Numbered from the stretch's first letter, positions 25,412-34,577 are shown. The stretch: 45,751 nt of DNA from Antiquaquibacter metalliresistens (GCF_029211225.1 NZ_JARGEM010000011.1:1-45751); one strand, 5' to 3'. Notes: generated by a model not told the origin, from the letters alone. A program made the numbers and translations.

Positions 25412-26681
25412 CGGGGCCTCCGCCAACAGCATCGTCGGCCGCTGCTCGAGTGGCGCTGGCCGCCGACGAGACGCCCTGAAGCGCTGCGCCCGCTGCGAGG
25501 CCGGCCCCAGCACCGACAGGCCCCCCGGCGGCGCCCGCGCTCGCGCCTGCGGCTGCGCCGCCGCCGCTCGAGGCAGCTGCACCTGCGCCGCTGCCCGCCG
25601 CGGGCGCAGCCCCGACGCCCCCGGCACCCGGAGCGCGGGACGCACCCGCGCCCGAGGGCCCGGATCCACCAGTCGCACCCGCGTTGCCCGACTGTCCTCC
25701 TCCGAGGCTTCGCATACCCATGACCGAGACTGCGCCGCTCGCGGCAGCAGCTACGCCCGCGGCGACGGCTCCACCGGCTGCGCTCCCACCTATGGCCGAC
25801 ACCGCCGGTGCGGCAAATCGCATAAGAGCACCGATCGCCGCCACGGCAAGGATCATAAGAAGCAGTCCAGCGAGCACATTCATCGTCGCCTGGCCTGTCG
25901 TATCGAGGGTGTTCGAGTCGTACTGAAACACACCGTTCGAGATCAGGGCGAATGCAGTCGCATAGATCACAGCGGCGACAGGCTTATACAGCAAGAAAGC
26001 GACGATCCAGCCGATGTAGCGCTTGAGAGAGTCCGCACCCGCATTCGTCGCAGCAAAGGACCCAGCAACCGGCAGCATTCCCGCCAGAACTACGAGCATC
26101 ACCATGCGCACAAGGATCAGGACGACCTGCGTCAAGGAAACGACAATGGCTATGACGCCGAGGATGATCACCAAGATCGGGCCGCCCGGGACGAGCAGGC
26201 TCGTGAGGGCTGTGGCCATGCCGAGGTTGGTGCCAAAATCGGTGCCGCCGGTAGCTCGATTCACGATCCAGATAGAGAACTCATCGCCCGCAATGATCAG
26301 AAGGCTAAGAACTGGCACGCCGGCGGCCGTCACAAGCACCAGCGTGAAGATCCCGGACGCCACCTTCCGCAGGCCCTCCGCACGCTGAGTGATCGCAATG
26401 CGTGCTCCGCCGATGATCAGCGAGACGAGCGCAGCGATCGCGACGAAGAAAACGAGACTGTTCTGCACGAGTAGCACGACGTCGGAGTTGGACCCAACGC
26501 CGCCCGCGAGGTTTGGTGTTGGGATGTAGATCCAGAAGGTGCCTAGGGAGGCCATGATCTTGCCGAACGACTCAGCGACCTCCTGAGCGGCCTGCGTGAG
26601 CTGGTCATTGGCGATACCGCCAATGACCTCCCCAATCCCGCATCCGAAGTCGAATGGGTCGCAACCGCTGTCGGGGCTCAT
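25398..26681 (-). CDS. TrbL/VirB6-like polytopic channel protein
   Basis: This 427-residue membrane protein has about six helices between residues 65 and 300, the AITQRAEGLRKVASGIFTLVLV and AGMLPVAGSFAATNAGADSLKRYIGWIVAFLLYKP segments usual for TrbL/VirB6-type actinobacterial proteins, and a long Gly/Ala/Ser-rich cytoplasmic or periplasmic tail (about residues 310-427). It should form the inner-membrane part of the transfer channel. Its ATG overlaps the stop of the VirB8-like gene (ATGA at 26678-26681). Confidence 0.85.
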   Translation of the reverse strand: MSPDSGCDPFDFGCGIGEVIGGIANDQLTQAAQEVAESFGKIMASLGTFWIYIPTPNLAGGVGSNSDVVLLVQNSLVFFVAIAALVSLIIGGARIAITQRAEGLRKVASGIFTLVLVTAAGVPVLSLLIIAGDEFSIWIVNRATGGTDFGTNLGMATALTSLLVPGGPILVIILGVIAIVVSLTQVVLILVRMVMLVVLAGMLPVAGSFAATNAGADSLKRYIGWIVAFLLYKPVAAVIYATAFALISNGVFQYDSNTLDTTGQATMNVLAGLLLMILAVAAIGALMRFAAPAVSAIGGSAAGGAVAAGVAAAASGAVSVMGMRSLGGGQSGNAGATGGSGPSGAGASRAPGAGGVGAAPAAGSGAGAAASSGGGAAAGASAGAAGGPVGAGAGLAAGAALQGVSSAASATRAAADDAVGGGPDGSN

Positions 26682-27409
26682 GCCCCGCTCCAGCTCACGT
26701 ACCCCGCGAGATTCGGAATCTGTCGCGAGGGGACCGCGGGCTGGCCGTTGTCCTGGACGACCAGCTTCCAGTCACCGTCAACCCAAACCAGCTCGGTCAC
26801 GAACGACGCAACGCCCCCGTTTGAATTCCGGCCAGCAATGTCGATGACAGCACGGCCAGGTTCATACTCGAGGAATTGGAAGCCCGCGAACTGAACACTC
26901 ACGTCCGGGTTCCCGCCGATCGTGCCGTTGGCGGCCGAGCTGCGGATGGCCGCAACTACGGCGTCTCTTCCGGCTCCCGGCGCGACATGCTCCTCCGCAT
27001 TGCGGAGGGCGAGCTCCGGGGATGAACCCTGCGCGTAGTAGTTCGTCGCAGCAAAGAGCGCGCCGAGAGGTGAATGTGCAAAACAGCTCCGCAGGCCGTC
27101 ATCTGCGATCACTCCCGGTCCGATTCCGGCTGCTGTGGGCGCCGCGATACGGTCGACGAGCTCCCACTCGGCTTCGGGCGCCTCGGTCGTAGGCACCGAC
27201 TGATCGCCAGCAGGAAGATCGCAGGCACTATCGCTCGACGACGAAGCCGGGGTTCCGGGCGTGGCGGTGGATACGGGCTCTCCGCCGGCACCGGCAGTGA
27301 TCGCAACCCCTATCCCTGCTGCAACTACCAGGATGAGCAGCACGACCGACGCGATCGTCAGCGGGCGCGTCCAAATGCTGCGTCCTGCCCCGGGTGCTGT
27401 CTCAGACAT
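26678..27409 (-). CDS. VirB8/TcpC-like (NTF2-fold) conjugation protein
   Basis: The 243-residue protein has a single N-terminal membrane anchor (TIASVVLLILVVAAGIGVAI, about residues 19-38) and a Ser/Thr/Pro linker. The extracytoplasmic domain contains FAATNYYAQGSSPELALRNAEEHVAPGAGRDAVVAAIRSS and ends VTELVWVDGDWKLVVQDNGQPAV, the beta-sheet ending common to NTF2-like channel proteins. ATG 27409 follows the previous stop by two bases. Its place in the operon fits a VirB8/TcpC equivalent. The fold call rests on pattern only. Confidence 0.7.
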   Translation of the reverse strand: MSETAPGAGRSIWTRPLTIASVVLLILVVAAGIGVAITAGAGGEPVSTATPGTPASSSSDSACDLPAGDQSVPTTEAPEAEWELVDRIAAPTAAGIGPGVIADDGLRSCFAHSPLGALFAATNYYAQGSSPELALRNAEEHVAPGAGRDAVVAAIRSSAANGTIGGNPDVSVQFAGFQFLEYEPGRAVIDIAGRNSNGGVASFVTELVWVDGDWKLVVQDNGQPAVPSRQIPNLAGYVSWSGA

Positions 27410-27411
27410 GC

Positions 27412-27687
27412 TCAGACACCCAGCAGGAGGGTGACGATGCCGCCTGCAGCGCCAATGAGCACGATACCGACTGCCACCATGCCGAGACGGCCGGCGAACT
27501 CCGGAGCGCCGCGGCCCTGCTGGTTGGCCAGCGCCATAGTGCCACCCAGCACGATGAGGCCGATGATGCCGGCGATTGCCGCGGCCCAGAAGATCCAACT
27601 CACGATGAGCAGGATGTTCTCCGCCCCGGGTGGCGCGGCGGGCGGCGGGACGTCGATGCTCGGGACAAGGGCGAAGAGGTAACGCAT
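27412..27687 (-). CDS. Small two-helix membrane protein, TrbC/VirB2-like
   Basis: The 91-residue product has two hydrophobic helices (about residues 24-48 and 68-90) around a short charged loop, after a Pro-rich lead (VPPPAAPPGAEN). This is the size and topology of pilin-like TrbC/VirB2 proteins. ATG 27687 has AGGAAG seven bases upstream. There is no cleavable signal peptide, and no pilus has been shown for related plasmids, so the role as a channel subunit is inference. Confidence 0.75.
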   Translation of the reverse strand: MRYLFALVPSIDVPPPAAPPGAENILLIVSWIFWAAAIAGIIGLIVLGGTMALANQQGRGAPEFAGRLGMVAVGIVLIGAAGGIVTLLLGV

Positions 27688-27697
27688 AGTGGCTTCC

Positions 27698-28384
27698 TTA
27701 CAGGTTGTTGGTGATGGACGAGATCGTGCGCCGAAATCGCTCGAGTGCGGGATCCAGGTTGTCGTGGCTGATCCGTTGGCCAATCCGGAGCTCCGCTACG
27801 TACGGGATGCGCCATGTGGCCGGGGAGCCACCAGCGACGAGCCTCTCAAGATCGCGCAGCGGCTTCGGCTGCTTGACCGGCGAATCGGCGACGATCGCGA
27901 GGCCGAGCATCCGTAGTGGGGCGATCTCGCCGGCAGCCCACTCGCGCAGGGCATTCTGAGCGGCGACCAAGCCTGTCCAGTGGGAACGTGCCACGAGAAT
28001 CACCGGGATCGGCAGAAGCGCCTCCACCGGCGACAGGGTCCGCAGGGGCCACCCGTGTCCGGCTGCGACCGAGCCAGGAACGACAGCAGCGAGGGTCGTC
28101 TCGCCGGCGCCGCCGTGCACGCCAACCCAGTGCAGAGTCGAGGCGCCACCACTCGGGCCGACGCGCGAGAGGCGGCGCCGCGGTGCGGCGACACCGGTCG
28201 GCGGTGCGACCGCGGCAACCTCCGCCGCGTGCTCGAGTGCCGGCAGCTGCACCGCTCGTGCACCGACCGCGCCGAGCTCGCGGCCGCAGCTGACACAGAA
28301 ACGACGCGGGAGCTGCGCGGTCGAGCAGTGCGGGCACCGAAACTCCGCCACGGTGCCTTCCCCGACCTCTTGTGCGTGCGTCAC
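27698..28384 (-). CDS. Zinc-ribbon, ATPase-like protein (DUF6668-like) heading the transfer operon
   Basis: The 228-residue protein starts at GTG 28384 after GGGGGATCGA. It begins with a four-Cys ribbon (FRCPHCSTAQLPRRFCVSCGREL). After a linker comes a degenerate P-loop region, LHWVGVHGGAGETTLAAVV, where the usual Lys of GKT is Glu. LPIPVILVARSHWTGLVAAQNALREW and LGLAIVADSPVKQPKPL follow, as in DUF6668 proteins. With the Walker lysine gone, ATP hydrolysis is doubtful. It is the first gene of the eight-gene leftward operon and may regulate or chaperone transfer. Confidence 0.7.
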   Translation of the reverse strand: MTHAQEVGEGTVAEFRCPHCSTAQLPRRFCVSCGRELGAVGARAVQLPALEHAAEVAAVAPPTGVAAPRRRLSRVGPSGGASTLHWVGVHGGAGETTLAAVVPGSVAAGHGWPLRTLSPVEALLPIPVILVARSHWTGLVAAQNALREWAAGEIAPLRMLGLAIVADSPVKQPKPLRDLERLVAGGSPATWRIPYVAELRIGQRISHDNLDPALERFRRTISSITNNL

Positions 28385-28517
28385 TCGATCCCCCTGGACG
28401 TTCGTTCGCCGCAACTATCCTTGCAGCCCTAGACGGTTCTGTTTCGCATTCATCAGTATCGTAATCTATCATTCGAGTGAGGAACAGTCATCAGTAACAT
28501 TGACCCAAGGGGGATTT

Positions 28518-29057
28518 ATGACGCAGAACGAACCAGCACCAGCACCGCGGCGTGTCTCGCGGCGACAGCTTGTGATCGCGGCAGGACTCGGCGGAGTTCT
28601 GCTCCTCGGGGGCATCACCGCGGCGGCCATCGCTGGCCAAAGCCCGAGCGGCCCGCCGGACGCCGCGAGCAGCCCCACGTTGCGCGCCACGCCGACAGCA
28701 ACACCCACCCGGACGCCCACGTCCACCCCGTCCCCGACGTCGGGTCCAGCTGACCCAGCGCCCGTCCCGGAAGGTGGCGATGGGGGCGGCGAAACGGGCG
28801 GAGGCGGCGGAGGCGGCGAAGCCGCTCCCCCGGCCCCGGCCCCGCCGGCGCCGGCGCCAGAGCCGGAGCCGGAGCCCGTCGTCGATCAGACCCGGTACGT
28901 GCAGACCAATGGTGCGTACGTCGATCCAGGCTCGTGCGTGATGTGGGCGCCGTACTACACCCACGATCCCGGCCCCGGCGGCACCAGCGTCTCGAGCATC
29001 GACCAGCCCTGGACGTACGAGAACATGGGCACGTACATCCAGTTCTACCTCTGCTAG
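28518..29057 (+). CDS. Membrane-anchored secreted protein with Pro/Gly linker
   Basis: ATG 28518 has AAGGGGGATTT upstream. The 179 residues comprise a basic start, one membrane segment (LVIAAGLGGVLLLGGITAAAIA, about residues 18-39), a Thr/Pro-rich stretch and a poly-Gly run. A Pro/Glu spacer then leads to a small C-terminal domain with two Cys (VQTNGAYVDPGSCVMWAPYYT ... YIQFYLC). The two cysteines may form a disulfide outside the cell. It reads away from the transfer operon head. No family is recognised for the tip domain; a surface or exclusion role is a guess. Confidence 0.7.
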   Translation: MTQNEPAPAPRRVSRRQLVIAAGLGGVLLLGGITAAAIAGQSPSGPPDAASSPTLRATPTATPTRTPTSTPSPTSGPADPAPVPEGGDGGGETGGGGGGGEAAPPAPAPPAPAPEPEPEPVVDQTRYVQTNGAYVDPGSCVMWAPYYTHDPGPGGTSVSSIDQPWTYENMGTYIQFYLC

Positions 29058-29066
29058 CTCCCCGCG

Positions 29067-29111
29067 CACGAGAAAGCCCCCGCAGCCAACAGCTGCGGGG
29101 GCTTTCTCGTG
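29067..29111. terminator. 20-bp perfect bidirectional terminator
   Basis: CACGAGAAAGCCCCCGCAGC (29067-29086) pairs base for base with 29092-29111 around a 5-base loop. Poly-A and poly-T runs lie inside the stem's GC block, as in actinobacterial terminators. It separates two convergent genes. Confidence 0.9.
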
Positions 29112-29116
29112 GTGCA

Positions 29117-32046
29117 TCAGGCCGCCGTATCGACCTTCCGTCGACGGCTGACGGCGAACAGCACGCCACCGGTGAGCAGGATGAACAGGCCCACCCAGAG
29201 GCCCGCCGTCACGGCCACGCCTGTGAACGCCAGCTCCACGACGGTGATCTCGCTCGGATCGCCACACTCACCCACATGCGCGAGCGCAGGTTCATCGGTG
29301 TCCTCGTCGATGAACCGAACGCTCGCCACCCAATAGACCTCGCCCGACTGGTCGAACGTGCTCCACGGTGACTCGAAGGAACCCTCGTCGGTGACCACGA
29401 TCGGGTCGGCCGCAGTGGTGAACACCAGGTCCTCGGCCGCGCAGGTCGTGGAACCGCCCTGCGCGAATGCCTCGAAGACCAGCTCCGTCCGCAGACCAGT
29501 CTCCTGCACGTCGGGGATCGGCCCAGCTACGTGGGCGACATCCTGCGCGGCCTCGCCGGCGGTGATGCGAACAGTCGCTTCCGTGCTCACGTCGAGCACG
29601 AATGTCGTCTCGTTCGCCAATCCGCACTCGCCCACGTGCTGCCAGACGATCGCCCCCTCATCGTCACGGATCGTGGCAGTCTCGCTCCACAGGACCGTGC
29701 CGACGTGCTCCTCGAGCACGTCGAACTGTTCGCTTTCGTACTCGCCCGGCTGGCTGATCAGCAGAAGCTCCTCCGACTCGAACACCAGGGTGCTCGCGTC
29801 GCAGATCTCCGAGTCAACATCCGGCTGGAGGTACCCGGCGAAGCTCAGCTCCACGCCATTCGTGGGGATCGGGCCCTCCACGATCGCGACATCCGCGATC
29901 GTGCCGCCAACGCTCCCGCCCTTGATCGCCTCCGTCACGACGGTCGGGAGCGCGACACGCGTGACCTCGGCTGGGTCACCGCACTCCCCCACGAACAGCA
30001 CATCACCGGTGTCGACCGCGGTCACCGTGAGTACCCACGCGATCGCACCCACGTGCTCGAGACCGATACGCAGCGGCTCGCTGTCGTAACTGCCAGGATC
30101 CGTGATCACCACGGGGCTGGTCTCGAACACCAGGTTCGCCGCGTCGCAGACCGCGACCGCGTCGGCATCCGCCTGGTGGTAAGCCGCATAGGCGAGGTTC
30201 ACGCCCGCCGTCGGCACCGGCCCGGTGACGATCGCCGTGTCGCTGATGTCGTCGCTGGGTGCGGCTTCCTCTGGCGCGCTCGTGGAGAACTCCGGACCGA
30301 ACAGCCGCACGGTCTCGGCCGGGACGCCGTAGTCGTCACAAGCTGCCTGCACATACACGCTGGGCTGTACGCACCACTGGACGGTCACCCACCCGCTGCG
30401 ATAGGGCATCTGTGGCGCAGGCGCCACCACCGGGACGCTCGGCCCGGCCAACGTCGTCGACGTCACCTGAAGGACCTCAGCGCCGGAGGGGGCGGATGCA
30501 GACTGAACCGGCTCCGTCGCGGACCAGTACCAGGTTCCTGTGACCTCGACAGGCACGCGAGTGCCGCCGTCGCGCAACCACGCGCCGCCCGTCAGGCGCG
30601 GCGTGATCGCATCGGTCAGGCCCGCCGCGCCAACCGTCGCCTCCGCCGTCGAGAGCTGGGTCGAGACCTCGACGGAGAACGGCACGATCGAGGTCTCAAC
30701 CAGCTGGCCGAAGTCATCCTGGAAGTAGTAGTCCTCGACGAGGAAGTTCTGAGTGAACAGGGCCTGCTCTGCGTAGTCGATCGAGCAGACTGCGGTGTAG
30801 AACCCTGCTTCGTCCATCGTCTCGCTGGTCTCCACGGCATACGGCACCGTGGGGCCGTCCGCCGTCGTGGTGGTCGCCGAGAAGGTTCCAGCCACGGGCG
30901 CGCCTGCCGGCACCGTGGTGGACTGCACAGGTCGATCGGTGAACGGCCCGTACACGGTGCAGTTCGCGACGACTGGGTAGTACAAGCCCGTCGCGCCCTG
31001 CGGCCACTCGTTGACCACGCCCTCACCGTTGTCGCCGAGCCCGAACGTCAGCTGGTCCTTGAACGTGTCGCCGGGGGCGAGGGCCTCAGTGACCACCGTG
31101 GTCGCGACGGTCGGGAAGAACGCCGTGGACCGATCCATCGGGTCGAGGGCGGTGCCCTGGATGCGCACCGTGCCCGACACCTGGCCACCAGCGCCGCCGA
31201 GGCGTTGGTAGTTCCCGCGCGCCCAGACCCCCAACTGTGCGGCGTAGCCTCCCCCGGTGCTCGCGGTCAGGTCAGCGCTCGCACCGATCTTGTAGGTCGC
31301 ACCATCCTGCGTCGGTGGTACGCCGCGGATCGGGAACGTCTGACCGACAGAGAACGAGCCGGCGCGGTGGTCGTGCCGGTGTCGGTGAACACGCCGTTCG
31401 TGAGCGTGATGATCCCTGACGCTGGGCTGTGGCTCATCGCCGAGATCCTCAGCGTGCCCAAGTAGTTGTTGTTGCCATCCACCTGGAACGTCATCTGAAT
31501 CGAGCCGGTCGCGGTTGCTGGTGGGGCCACATAGGCCAGCACCTGGCTCCTGAACTGCTGCCCGAGAGCCGTGTTCGGGTTGTAGCCCGAGGTCACCGCC
31601 CAGATGGCGTCATGGACGGCGCGAGCGGTCGCATTGTCCGCCGTCTGGCCGTGGGTGGAGATCAACCAGTTGATGCCGGCAAGCAAGTTGCCGGACAGGT
31701 TGGTCACCCCGCCGGCGGCGGGGATGAACGTCTGCTGTCCCGTGAAGGTCGTTGTCACGCCTCCCGGGTCTTCCCGGTCCATGTCGAGGCAGTAGATGAA
31801 GCCCGAGCCGGGCTCGTAGTAGCTCCCGTGCCAGTAGCCACCAAGCCACTGCCCATAGCCGTACTCCGCGGCCTGTGCCGGTCCAGCCACGACAACGGCC
31901 CCGCCAAGCCCAAGGACCAGCGCGGCCAGGACGCCGATCACGCGCTGCCAGCGCGTGCGTACGCCTCCACTACTGGACTCCGGGGCCGCGCCGTGCGGGC
32001 GGGTCGCATCGCGCCGCCCCCCGCGGCGCACTCGATTAATCAGCAT
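29117..32046 (-). pseudogene. LAFTG-anchored surface protein with thioester-domain-like head, frameshifted
   Basis: The 5' part (32046 to about 31362) encodes a signal peptide ending AQAAEYG. A domain like Cys-Gln thioester adhesins follows: FIYCLDMDREDPGG with the Cys, then TARAVHDAIWAVTSGYNPN, where the usual Gln before the AIW block is His. One base is missing near 31360; the next frame continues GSFSVGQTFPIRG and runs to 29117. That part has three repeated beta modules each ending HVGECGDP or HVGECGLA, then the class E sortase signal LAFTG, a membrane helix and RRRK. The repaired protein would be about 976 residues. It is probably a plasmid-encoded adhesin that could bring mating cells together. 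Without the repair, no anchored product with a signal peptide is made. Confidence 0.8.
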
Positions 32047-32138
32047 TCGCTAGTCCTCTCGATGACATGTACACCTGGAACCACGTCGGAGATTCCGAGA
32101 TCGTGACGCCGGGCTTTGTACCCAGTTCGGGTCTTGGC

Positions 32139-32170
32139 GACCGGGGAGGGGCGCGGGCCCCTCCCCGGTC
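32139..32170. other. 14-bp GC hairpin in the 5' leader of the surface-protein gene
   Basis: GACCGGGGAGGGGC (32139-32152) pairs perfectly with GCCCCTCCCCGGTC (32157-32170) around GCGG. It lies about 90 bases upstream of the surface-protein start on the minus strand and before the divergent HTH gene. No T-run follows on the minus strand, so it may be an attenuator or leader structure rather than a simple terminator. Confidence 0.5.
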
Positions 32171-32321
32171 ATTCGTCACCGTCTTCCGCGACTCCCCCCC
32201 TGTCGCTCGGGATAATGCAGTTACCAGCCGCCATCCCCGAAAGCAGTGACAATGCCCACTCTAATACGGTTTTCTATCGTTTCCTGTCTTGTCCTCACTA
32301 TGAGTGTTGTATTCTCTCGCC

Positions 32322-32768
32322 ATGACCGTCGCGGAGCTCCTCGTGGTTGACGAGGAATATTGGGCTGCACAGCCCGATGTGCTCTCCGTGCGCGACCTCG
32401 CGCGTATCCTGCGGCGCAAGGAGCCCACCATCTGGCGCTGGCTTCAGGAGGGGAAGATCCCCGCACATCGCGTCGCAGGTTCGTGGATCGTGTTCCGCGA
32501 GGTGCTGCAGCATCGCGTTGAGAACCCCGACGAGCGCTACACCGTGCCGCTCGAATTTCTCCAGCGTTTCCCGGAAGAACTCACGGTGCCGGAACTGGCA
32601 ACGATCCTCGGCAAGACCAAGCAGACCGCTTGGCGATGGCTTGGCGCAGGCTACTTGCCGGGGGTGGGCACGCAGCTGGAGGGTAGCTGGATTCTCTACA
32701 AGCACGAGCTCGTCAGGCTCCTCGAATCCACCTCCAACCAGCCCCCACACGAGACAAATCCTCAATAG
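32322..32768 (+). CDS. Regulator with two excisionase-type helix-turn-helix domains
   Basis: The 148-residue protein has two copies of the HTH_17 unit. The first is LSVRDLARILRRKEPTIWRWLQEGKIPAHRVAGSWIVFREVL (about residues 20-62) and the second LTVPELATILGKTKQTAWRWLGAGYLPGVGTQLEGSWILYKHEL (about 90-134). Each has the wing with the GSWI phrase. ATG 32322 comes only a few bases after TATTCTCTCGCC, so a leaderless transcript is possible. It lies between the surface-protein gene and the lipoprotein/peptidase pair and may control either. Confidence 0.8.
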   Translation: MTVAELLVVDEEYWAAQPDVLSVRDLARILRRKEPTIWRWLQEGKIPAHRVAGSWIVFREVLQHRVENPDERYTVPLEFLQRFPEELTVPELATILGKTKQTAWRWLGAGYLPGVGTQLEGSWILYKHELVRLLESTSNQPPHETNPQ

Positions 32769-32792
32769 CGTATGCGACGGACTGGGGGAACG

Positions 32793-33260
32793 ATGGGCAC
32801 GCTGCCCATAACTGGGGGTATCTTGCTGGTGCTCACGCTCGGCGGGTGCGGCCTGACCGGGCAGGTCGCACCCACCAACGGAGCTCACGAGGAACATCTC
32901 GGGGAAGAGCCCTTGATGCCCCTGCCGAGCGAGCCTGGTCCCACATCCGAAGCGGCAGCAGCCGTCGCCGCCGCCCACGCGCTCGAGGCCTTCCTCGACG
33001 GCGGTGACCCTGTCGCCTGGTGGGCGGCACTCAGCCCGCTGCTCACCCCCGCCGCGGCGATCGCCTATCGAAGCGTGGCGCCCGAGAACATCCCCGCGGA
33101 CCACATCATCGGCCCGGCCGTTGTCACAGACACCTCGGCCGCCTTCCTGGCCACCGTGGAGATCCCCACGGAGGCAGGCGGCTACACCGTGCTCCTGCAG
33201 CAGCTCGGCGCCGACGAGCCGTGGCGCGCGGAACGCATCACGCCCAAGGACCCACGGTGA
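32793..33260 (+). CDS. Lipoprotein with NTF2-like domain
   Basis: The 155-residue product starts at ATG 32793, preceded by GGGGGAAC; an upstream ATG at 32772 has no ribosome site. The N-terminus is a lipoprotein signal, with the lipobox LGGC at about residue 20 (ILLVLTLGGCGLTG). The mature part has AAAAVAAAHALEAFLDGGDPVAWWAALSPLLTP and ends VLLQQLGADEPWRAERITPKD, an NTF2-like pattern seen in small conjugation proteins. Its stop overlaps the peptidase start (GTGA at 33257-33260). Confidence 0.75.
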   Translation: MGTLPITGGILLVLTLGGCGLTGQVAPTNGAHEEHLGEEPLMPLPSEPGPTSEAAAAVAAAHALEAFLDGGDPVAWWAALSPLLTPAAAIAYRSVAPENIPADHIIGPAVVTDTSAAFLATVEIPTEAGGYTVLLQQLGADEPWRAERITPKDPR

Positions 33261-34234
33261 AGTACCTCGCGGGGATCCTCGCAATTCCGGCCGTCTTCAT
33301 CGCCGGCATCATCGCCTTCGTTGTGCTCCTATCGTCGCCACCCTGCGGCGCAACCGGGATCAGCGTCAACGCCGGTGCCCTCCCAGATCAAGTAGGCCAG
33401 TTCCAAGGCGAGCAGCTGCAGAACGCCGCCGCCGTCGTCAACGCTGGCGCCAACCTCGGCGTCACGATCCAGGCTCAGACCCTTGCTCTCGCCGCCGCGA
33501 TCGGACAATCGGACCTCATCAACCTCGATGGTGACCCTGCGGGTCTCGGCGTGTTCAAGGCGCCTGATGCCGCGCCCTGGGGCTCGGCCGAGAACCGTCG
33601 CAACGTCACCATCGCAAGCCTGACCTTCTACCGCGAGCTGGCCTCGACCGACGGATGGGAGGACATGCTTCCCACCCTCGCTGTCAACAGCGTGCTTCGC
33701 ACCGCAGACCCCTACGCATTTGAGGGCGCCTACCAGCACGCGGTGACCTTGATCACCGCGTTCGGCGGCACCCAGCCCTCCTGCACGGGCGGGCCTGCGG
33801 GCGAGGTCAACACGCAGGGGTGGGCCAAGCCCGTCGACGGAAGGCTCGGCGATGGCTACGGGCCTCGTGAGTCGATCTGCACGAACGGATACTGCAGCAA
33901 GCCCTTCCACAGCGGCGCCGACGTCGAGGCCTCCACCGGCACGCCGATCTACGCCCTTCGCGGCGGCATCGTCTCCGCTGCAGGGCCCAACGGCAGCTAC
34001 GGTAACTGGATCGTCATCGACCACGGCGGCGGCATCGTCAGCACCTACGCACACATGTACGGCGACGGGGTGTTCGTCGCCGCTGGCCAGCGCGTCACTG
34101 CTGGCCAGAACATTGGTGAAGTCGGCTGCTCCGGTGTGTGCACGGGGCCGCACCTGCACCTCGAGATCAGCGTCGACGGGGTGCGGGTTGACCCGATCCC
34201 GTTCCTCCGCAACGTAGGTGTGACATGGAACTGA
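33257..34234 (+). CDS. Membrane-anchored M23 (LytM) peptidoglycan endopeptidase
   Basis: This 325-residue protein starts at GTG 33257 after AAGGAC. An N-terminal membrane anchor (AGILAIPAVFIAGIIAFVVLL) is followed by a helical region (about 40-165, including LDGDPAGLGVFKAPDAAPWGS) and a C-terminal M23 domain. The zinc ligands appear as His and Asp in FHSGADVEAS and the pair in GPHLHLEISV, with the catalytic His in THMYGD-like context (YAHMYGDG). It should cut cell-wall crosslinks to let the transfer channel through, the role of VirB1-type hydrolases. It forms an operon with the lipoprotein. Confidence 0.9.
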   Translation: MKYLAGILAIPAVFIAGIIAFVVLLSSPPCGATGISVNAGALPDQVGQFQGEQLQNAAAVVNAGANLGVTIQAQTLALAAAIGQSDLINLDGDPAGLGVFKAPDAAPWGSAENRRNVTIASLTFYRELASTDGWEDMLPTLAVNSVLRTADPYAFEGAYQHAVTLITAFGGTQPSCTGGPAGEVNTQGWAKPVDGRLGDGYGPRESICTNGYCSKPFHSGADVEASTGTPIYALRGGIVSAAGPNGSYGNWIVIDHGGGIVSTYAHMYGDGVFVAAGQRVTAGQNIGEVGCSGVCTGPHLHLEISVDGVRVDPIPFLRNVGVTWN

Positions 34235-34266
34235 TCCTCATCCCACGACACACCGCGCGCCTACCG

Positions 34267-34282
34267 TTAACGCTGGCGTTAA
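34267..34282. promoter_or_regulatory. RHH operator TTAACGC-TG-GCGTTAA
   Basis: A perfect 7-bp inverted repeat with a 2-base spacer lies 18 bases before the ribbon-helix-helix gene at 34300. RHH repressors typically bind such short repeats over their own promoter, so autoregulation is likely. Confidence 0.6.
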
Positions 34283-34299
34283 GTCACGAGGATTCCTGC

Positions 34300-34548
34300 A
34301 TGACGAGCAACGCAGGGATCAAGAGAAACCGGCGCCCGCGCGTGGGCCTCCCGATCGTGCGGACTGAGATTCGGCTATCGCCGGAGACGGACGCCAAGCT
34401 TGACGCGGCCCGCGCCGCCTCCGGCCAGCTATCGCTGTCCCTCTACGTCGAGCGGCTTGTAGCCGCCCTCGAAGCCGAGCACGGCAGTCTGCCTGTGCTC
34501 TCCCCCACACTCGACGGCATCGAGGAGGCCACCACGACAGCCGCTTAA
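34300..34548 (+). CDS. Ribbon-helix-helix DNA-binding protein (CopG-like)
   Basis: The 82-residue protein has a basic N-terminal arm (NAGIKRNRRPRVGLP) and an RHH core with the beta strand VRTEIRLSPETDAKL, then helices DAARAASGQLSLSLYVERLVAALEAEHG. ATG 34300 is preferred over ATG 34225, which would overlap the peptidase gene. Placed between an operator and a terminator, directly before the replication gene, it is a likely copy-number or transcriptional repressor of the rep region. Confidence 0.75.
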   Translation: MTSNAGIKRNRRPRVGLPIVRTEIRLSPETDAKLDAARAASGQLSLSLYVERLVAALEAEHGSLPVLSPTLDGIEEATTTAA

Positions 34549-34553
34549 GAGAT

Positions 34554-34577
34554 GAAGGCCGCCTCTCGGCGGCCTTC
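34554..34577 (+). terminator. Intrinsic terminator after the RHH gene
   Basis: GAAGGCCGCC (34554-34563) pairs with GGCGGCCTTC (34568-34577) around a 4-base loop, six bases after the stop. Confidence 0.8.

Noticed and set aside
25398-25700. Ala/Gly-rich tail of the TrbL-like protein as a separate coding repeat
   Set aside because: Low-complexity end of a normal membrane protein; the next gene starts inside it in another frame.
29531-31465. 644-codon plus-strand frame opposite the surface protein
   Set aside because: Arg/His-rich shadow without motifs; it crosses the frameshift and the real protein has LAFTG and repeats on the minus strand.
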